The notes under the pieces were generated by a model. The model worked only from the letters and a program-made list of their open reading frames with translations. It made no database searches and was not told the DNA's origin. Position numbers and translations under genes: made by a program. From positions 62,001 to 126,000 of the forward strand of contig NZ_BMYK01000007.1 of assembly GCF_014652235.1 (NCBI RefSeq): 64,000 bases of DNA, given 5' to 3'. Of the stretch, positions 60,117 through 64,000 are shown one piece after another. Positions within the stretch are counted from its first letter, which is position 1, and every line of letters starts with the position of its first letter. The stretch comes from Pseudorhodoferax aquiterrae (GTDB lineage: Bacteria; Pseudomonadota; Gammaproteobacteria; Burkholderiales; Burkholderiaceae_C).

Positions 60117-60229
60117 GGGGCGGCATTGTGCGGCTGGCCGGTCTGCGACAGAGAACGGCCCGAACGCAATGGTCGCGTCGGCCGCCGCCCCGCACCATTG
60201 GCAGCCATCTTCCCGTTCCCCGGACCATC

Positions 60230-61531
60230 ATGCACCGAGACCTTCCCACCGAACCCCGCGCCGACGAGGCCGCCATCGTGTCCGCCGCCCGGGCCCTGCG
60301 CGGCGATGCCGTGCAGATGCTGCAGGAACTGGTCGCCCAGCCCTCGCTGCTGGGCCACGAACAGGGCGCGCAGGACGTCATGGAGCGCGCCTTCCAGCCG
60401 CTGGACCTGCGCGTGGACCGCTTCGCGATCGACGAGGAGCGGCTGCGCCAGCACCCGGCCTACTCGCCGTCCATCGTTTCCTACGAAGGCCGCACCAACG
60501 TGGTCGGCATCCACCAGCCGCGCGGCCTCACGCGCGGCAACTCGCTGATCTTCAACGGCCACATCGACGTGGTGCCGGTCGGGGCCGAGGCGCTCTGGTC
60601 GCGCCCGCCGTTCGAGCCCTGGATCGACGGCGACCGGCTGTACGGCCGCGGCGCCTGCGACATGAAGGCCGGCCTCGTGGCCTACACCATGGCCTTCAAG
60701 GCGCTGCGCGCGCTGGGGCTGGAACCCGCCGCGCCGGTCTACCTGCAGTCCGTGATCGAGGAGGAGTGCACGGGCAACGGGGCGCTGGCCTGCCTGGTCG
60801 AGGGCTACCGCGCCGACGCGGCCATCATCACCGAGCCCGTGGGCGGCATCACGACCTGCCAGATGGGCGTGCTGTGGCTGCGCATCGAGGTGTTGGGCAA
60901 GCCGGTGCATGCCTCGGTCGCGCAGACCGGCGTGGGCGCCATCGACTTCTCGATGTACCTGTTCTCCAAGCTCAAGGAACTGGAGGCGCGCTGGAACGCG
61001 CCCTCGGCGCGCTACCGCTGCTTCGCCCACAACCAGCACCCGGTCAACTTCAACCTGGGCCGCATCGAAGGCGGCGAATGGGCCTCGTCCGTGCCCACGG
61101 CCTGCCGCAGCGACATCCGCATCGGCTTTTACCCCGACATCAAGGTGGGCCAGGTCAAGGCCGAGGTCGAGGCGCTGCTGGCCGCCGCCTACGCCGCCCA
61201 CCCGGCCAGTGCGGCGCTGCAGTACAAGGTGGTCTACGAGGGCTTCCAGGCCGACGGCTTCGACCTGCCGCTGGACCTGCCGGTGATCCAGGCGCTGCAG
61301 CAATGCCATGAGGACATCGCCGGCGCGCCGCTGCTGCCCTTCGCGTTCACGGGCACGACCGACGCCAAGTTCTTCAACCTCTACGGCGACACGCCCTCGG
61401 TCTGCTACGGACCCACGGGCGCGAGCTACCACGGCATCGACGAATGGGTGTCGCTGGCCAGCCTCATGGAAGTCACGGCCGTGCTGGCCGTGTTCATGGC
61501 GCGCTGGTGCGGCGTGAACCCGCGCGCCTGA
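60230..61531 (+). CDS. M20-family metallopeptidase/deacylase (ArgE/DapE-like)
   Basis: Zinc-dependent amidohydrolase of 433 residues. The metal site reads NGHIDVVPVGAEALWSRPPF (about 103-122), GRGACDMKAGLVAYTMAF (about 137-154) and the catalytic IEEECTGNG (Glu pair, about 174-182), with the final His in GASYHGIDEWVSL (about 402-414). The dimerisation lid is the insert VHASVAQTGVGAIDFSMYLF. It is similar to acetylornithine or succinyl-diaminopimelate deacetylases but most like uncharacterised Burkholderiales proteins annotated ArgE/DapE. ATG 60230 begins a normal-length protein. The nearby AraC regulator and peptide receptor hint at peptide or N-acyl amino acid use. Confidence 0.88.
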   Translation: MHRDLPTEPRADEAAIVSAARALRGDAVQMLQELVAQPSLLGHEQGAQDVMERAFQPLDLRVDRFAIDEERLRQHPAYSPSIVSYEGRTNVVGIHQPRGLTRGNSLIFNGHIDVVPVGAEALWSRPPFEPWIDGDRLYGRGACDMKAGLVAYTMAFKALRALGLEPAAPVYLQSVIEEECTGNGALACLVEGYRADAAIITEPVGGITTCQMGVLWLRIEVLGKPVHASVAQTGVGAIDFSMYLFSKLKELEARWNAPSARYRCFAHNQHPVNFNLGRIEGGEWASSVPTACRSDIRIGFYPDIKVGQVKAEVEALLAAAYAAHPASAALQYKVVYEGFQADGFDLPLDLPVIQALQQCHEDIAGAPLLPFAFTGTTDAKFFNLYGDTPSVCYGPTGASYHGIDEWVSLASLMEVTAVLAVFMARWCGVNPRA

Positions 61532-62338
61532 TCAGTCCAGGGCCGCGTCCTGGCGCCCGAGGTAGTGCCTCGGCGTCTTGCCCATCACGCGGCGGAACAT
61601 GGCCGTGAACGCGCTGGGGCTGTCGTAGCCCAGGTCCAGCGCCACCGTGGTCACGGGCTGGCCCAGCGACAGCCGCGTCAACGCCTCCATGAGCCGCACC
61701 TGCTGCAGCCACAGCGTGAGCGTGATGCCGGTCTCCTGCCGGAACAGCCGCGTGAGCGTGCGCCGGCCCAGGGCGCCGATGCGGGCCCAGTCGTCCAGGT
61801 CGCCGCCCTGGCCGGGGTCGGCCAGCAGTGCGCGGCAGATCTTGAGCAGGCGCGGGTCGCGCGGCATCGGGATGTGCAGCGGCATCTTGGGCGCGGCGCA
61901 GATCTCGTCCAGGATCAGCCGCATCACGCGGCCGTCGCGGCCGTTCTCGTCGTAGAGCAGCGGGATCTGCGTGGCCTCCAGGATCAGCTGGCGCATGAGC
62001 GGCGACAGCTCGATCACGCGACAGTCGGTCGGCAGGCCGGGCGAGGCGTCGGGCTGGATGTAGAGCGAGCGGTTGGAGACGGCCTGCCCGCGCGCATGCA
62101 TCTCGTGCACCACGCCGCCCGGCACCCAGACCGCCCGGTTGGGCGGCACCAGCCAGGCGCCCTCGGCCGTGTGCAACGAGAAGATGCCCTTGACCGCGAC
62201 GGCCAGCTGGGCCTTGGGGTGCGAATGCGACGGCACGATCAAGGAGGGCTCGGGCGCGTGCTCCACGATGATCATCGAGACCGGCCGCGGCACGACCTGG
62301 TAGGCGTGGAAGGTGTCGCTACGGCTCAGGTCCTGCAT
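61532..62338 (-). CDS. AraC-family regulator
   Basis: A 268-residue regulator with an N-terminal cupin sensor (about 30-110; SLIVPSHSHPKAQLAVAVKG, WLVPPNRAVWVPGGVVHEMH) and a C-terminal double helix-turn-helix (about 165-262; LDDWARIGALGRRTLTRLFR, LSLGQPVTTVALDLGYDSPS, FRRVMGKTPRHY). ATG 62338 with GGAG upstream is preferred to a TTG six codons earlier. It is divergent from a peptide-type ABC receptor (216-bp gap) and convergent with the M20 peptidase, touching it at the stop. It probably controls the receptor operon. Confidence 0.9.
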   Translation of the reverse strand: MQDLSRSDTFHAYQVVPRPVSMIIVEHAPEPSLIVPSHSHPKAQLAVAVKGIFSLHTAEGAWLVPPNRAVWVPGGVVHEMHARGQAVSNRSLYIQPDASPGLPTDCRVIELSPLMRQLILEATQIPLLYDENGRDGRVMRLILDEICAAPKMPLHIPMPRDPRLLKICRALLADPGQGGDLDDWARIGALGRRTLTRLFRQETGITLTLWLQQVRLMEALTRLSLGQPVTTVALDLGYDSPSAFTAMFRRVMGKTPRHYLGRQDAALD

Positions 62339-62554
62339 GGTGGTGGTGCTCCGCAAAACATCGTGGGGGCGTCATCCGGGCAAAGCGAATGGCAGTGCAT
62401 TTTCCGTGCCACGGCCGCGCATGCTGCCTGCGCGCCAGCGCTTCGGTCAAGCCTTCGCGCGGATGGCCCGCGCGGAACAGAACTTGGCTCAAACCCGCCA
62501 ATCCTGCGCCAGACCCGTTCCTACACTGGATCGCACATCCACCGAGGACGCACC

Positions 62555-64000
62555 ATGAAGAAACGGGATTTCCACAAGTTCGCGCTCGCCGCTGCCGCGA
62601 TGGGGCTGGCCGACATTCCGCTGGGCATCACGCGGGCCCACGGGCAGACCCGCGGTGGCACGCTGAACTCCATCGTGCAGCCCGAGCCGCCCATGCTGAA
62701 CCTGGCCGTGAGCCAGCTCACGCCCACGCAGATGGTGTCGGGCAAGATCTTCCTGAGCCTGTTGACCTACGACGTCAACTTGAAGCCGCTGCCCAGCCTC
62801 GCGAAGAGCTGGACGGTCTCGCCCGACGGGCTGACCTACACCTTCCAGCTCGAACCCAATGCCAGGTGGCACGACGGCAAGCCGCTGACGGCCGAGGACG
62901 TGGTCTACACCGCGCGCGAATTCCTGCCCGTGACGCACCCACGTGCGCGCGACATCTTCGGGCGCTGCGAGTCCATCACCGCGGCCGGCCCGCACACCGT
63001 GGTGTTCAAGCTCAAGGCGCCCTTCGGCCCCTTCCTGAGCGCCTTCGACATCTCCAACCTGCCCGTGATGCCCAAGCACATCTACGCGGGCACCGACCTG
63101 GCCAAGAACCCGGCCAACCTGAACCCCGTCGGTTCGGGGCCCTACAAGCTCAAGGAATGGGTGCGCGGCTCGCACATCCACCTGGTGCGCAACGAGGACT
63201 ACTTCAAGCCCGGCCTGCCGCACCTGGACGCCATCATCTACCGCGTGATGCCCGACGGCGCCTCGCGCGCGCTGGCCATCGAGAAGAGCACGGTGCAGCT
63301 CACGCAGTGGACCGACCTGGAACTGTTCGACGCCCAGCGCATCGCCAAGCAGTCCAACCTGGCCATGACGACCAAGGGCTACGAGTACTTCGCGCCCATC
63401 ATGTGGCTGGAGATGAACAACCGCACGGCGCCCATGAACGACAAGCGCTTCCGCCAGGCGGTCATGCACGCGATCGACCGCAACTTCATCAAGGACCGCA
63501 TCCTCTACGGCTTCGGCAAGGTGGCGACGGGGCCGGTCAACTCCAAGACCAGGTTCTACGAGCCGGACGTCAAGAAGTACGACTTCAACGTGGCCAAGGC
63601 CAATGCGCTGCTCGACGAGATGGGCCTCAAGCCCGACGCCAAGGGCATCCGCGCGCGGCTGCGTTTCCCGGTCTCGCCCTATGGCGAGATGGTGCAGCGC
63701 TCGTGCGAGTACATCCGCCAGTGCCTGTCCAAGATCGGCGTGGCCGTCACGCTGGAGTCCACCGACCCCGGTAGCTACACCCAGCGCATCAGCCAGTGGG
63801 ACTACGACCTGAACCTGTCCTGGCTGTACCAGTTCGGCGACCCGGCCCTGGGCGTCACGCGCAACTACGTGAGCTCGAACATCCGCAAGATCCTGTTCAC
63901 CAACACCGTGGGCTACTCCAACGCCGAGGTCGACCGCCTGGCCGATGCCGCGGCCCTGGAGACCGAGGACGCCAAGCGCCAGGTGCTGTACAGCCAGATG
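62555..64000 (+). CDS. ABC transporter receptor, peptide/oligosolute type (SBP_bac_5), cut by window end
   Basis: Periplasmic receptor of the DppA/OppA family; 482 codons are present and the gene runs off the right edge. An N-terminal signal (KKRDFHKFALAAAAMGLADI, cleaved near HGQ) has a KR pair like a Tat signal but not the classic twin Arg. The fold follows: LNSIVQPEPPMLNLAVSQLT, the family signature SGKIFLSLLTYDVNLKPLPS and LAKSWTVSPDGLTYTFQLEP, WHDGKPLTAEDVVYTAREFL, NLNPVGSGPYKLKEW and DKRFRQAVMHAIDRNFIKD. GAGGACGC precedes ATG 62555. Permease and ATPase genes would be expected beyond the window. The ligand (peptide or other) is not known. Confidence 0.9.
   Translation, partial: MKKRDFHKFALAAAAMGLADIPLGITRAHGQTRGGTLNSIVQPEPPMLNLAVSQLTPTQMVSGKIFLSLLTYDVNLKPLPSLAKSWTVSPDGLTYTFQLEPNARWHDGKPLTAEDVVYTAREFLPVTHPRARDIFGRCESITAAGPHTVVFKLKAPFGPFLSAFDISNLPVMPKHIYAGTDLAKNPANLNPVGSGPYKLKEWVRGSHIHLVRNEDYFKPGLPHLDAIIYRVMPDGASRALAIEKSTVQLTQWTDLELFDAQRIAKQSNLAMTTKGYEYFAPIMWLEMNNRTAPMNDKRFRQAVMHAIDRNFIKDRILYGFGKVATGPVNSKTRFYEPDVKKYDFNVAKANALLDEMGLKPDAKGIRARLRFPVSPYGEMVQRSCEYIRQCLSKIGVAVTLESTDPGSYTQRISQWDYDLNLSWLYQFGDPALGVTRNYVSSNIRKILFTNTVGYSNAEVDRLADAAALETEDAKRQVLYSQM

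Overview
The window is GC-rich, gene-dense bacterial chromosome, most likely from a member of the Comamonadaceae (Burkholderiales, Betaproteobacteria). The reasons are four orphan Bug-type periplasmic receptors, a Porin_4 outer-membrane porin, a phasin, a sigma-70 factor with a long Lys/Ala/Pro N-terminus, and at 26130-26177 a double-hairpin intergenic repeat that I recognise from this family. I cannot fix the genus. I see no tRNA, rRNA, CRISPR array, prophage or complete insertion sequence.

Positions 58-28500 are catabolic. A porin, an ADP-forming-type acyl-CoA synthetase and a Bug receptor (58-4229) are followed by a 242-bp element with inverted ends, then by two tandem DUF1254/DUF1214 proteins, an alkylsulfatase-like metallo-beta-lactamase-fold protein and another Bug receptor (4494-9476). 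The substrate of this part is unknown. vanB and vanA (vanillate demethylase) run leftward from a divergent GntR regulator (vanR). A complete branched-chain-type ABC transporter (livKHMGF-like) follows, then a toxin-antitoxin pair, a Bug receptor, an acetyltransferase, a DUF418 membrane protein and a 2-hydroxyacid dehydrogenase. A LysR regulator faces the protocatechuate 4,5-cleavage operon ligJ-ligK-Bug-ligI-ligAB(fused)-ligC. Together these genes would demethylate vanillate to protocatechuate and degrade it to pyruvate and oxaloacetate.

Positions 28516-47919 are mostly housekeeping: a solo IS630-type HTH protein, an aldo/keto reductase, a second inverted-repeat element, a Spy/CpxP-like lipoprotein with its OmpR-type two-component system, rpoD and dnaG, an SDR dehydrogenase with a LiuR-like operator, an iron-binding ABC receptor with a Fur-like site, a phasin with two PhaR-like dyads, a thioesterase, a small Cys-repeat protein, a CsbD protein, pncB, an ion antiporter, a glyoxylate/hydroxypyruvate-type reductase, rmuC and an MFS exporter.

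Positions 47907-64000 hold a LOG-family hydrolase, an envelope and stress cluster (CsbD, two BON proteins, YqjE/YqjD/DUF1328-type membrane proteins) with a CHASE3 histidine kinase and a receiver-only regulator, a folE-BLUF operon, an ATP-dependent DNA ligase with its associated exonuclease, an M20 peptidase, an AraC regulator and the start of a peptide-type ABC receptor cut by the window end.

The least explained items are the DUF1254 and alkylsulfatase-like cluster, the alpha-beta fused protocatechuate 4,5-dioxygenase whose ribosome binding site lies inside an intergenic repeat, the folE-BLUF pair, and the two stop-codon-abutting inverted-repeat elements.
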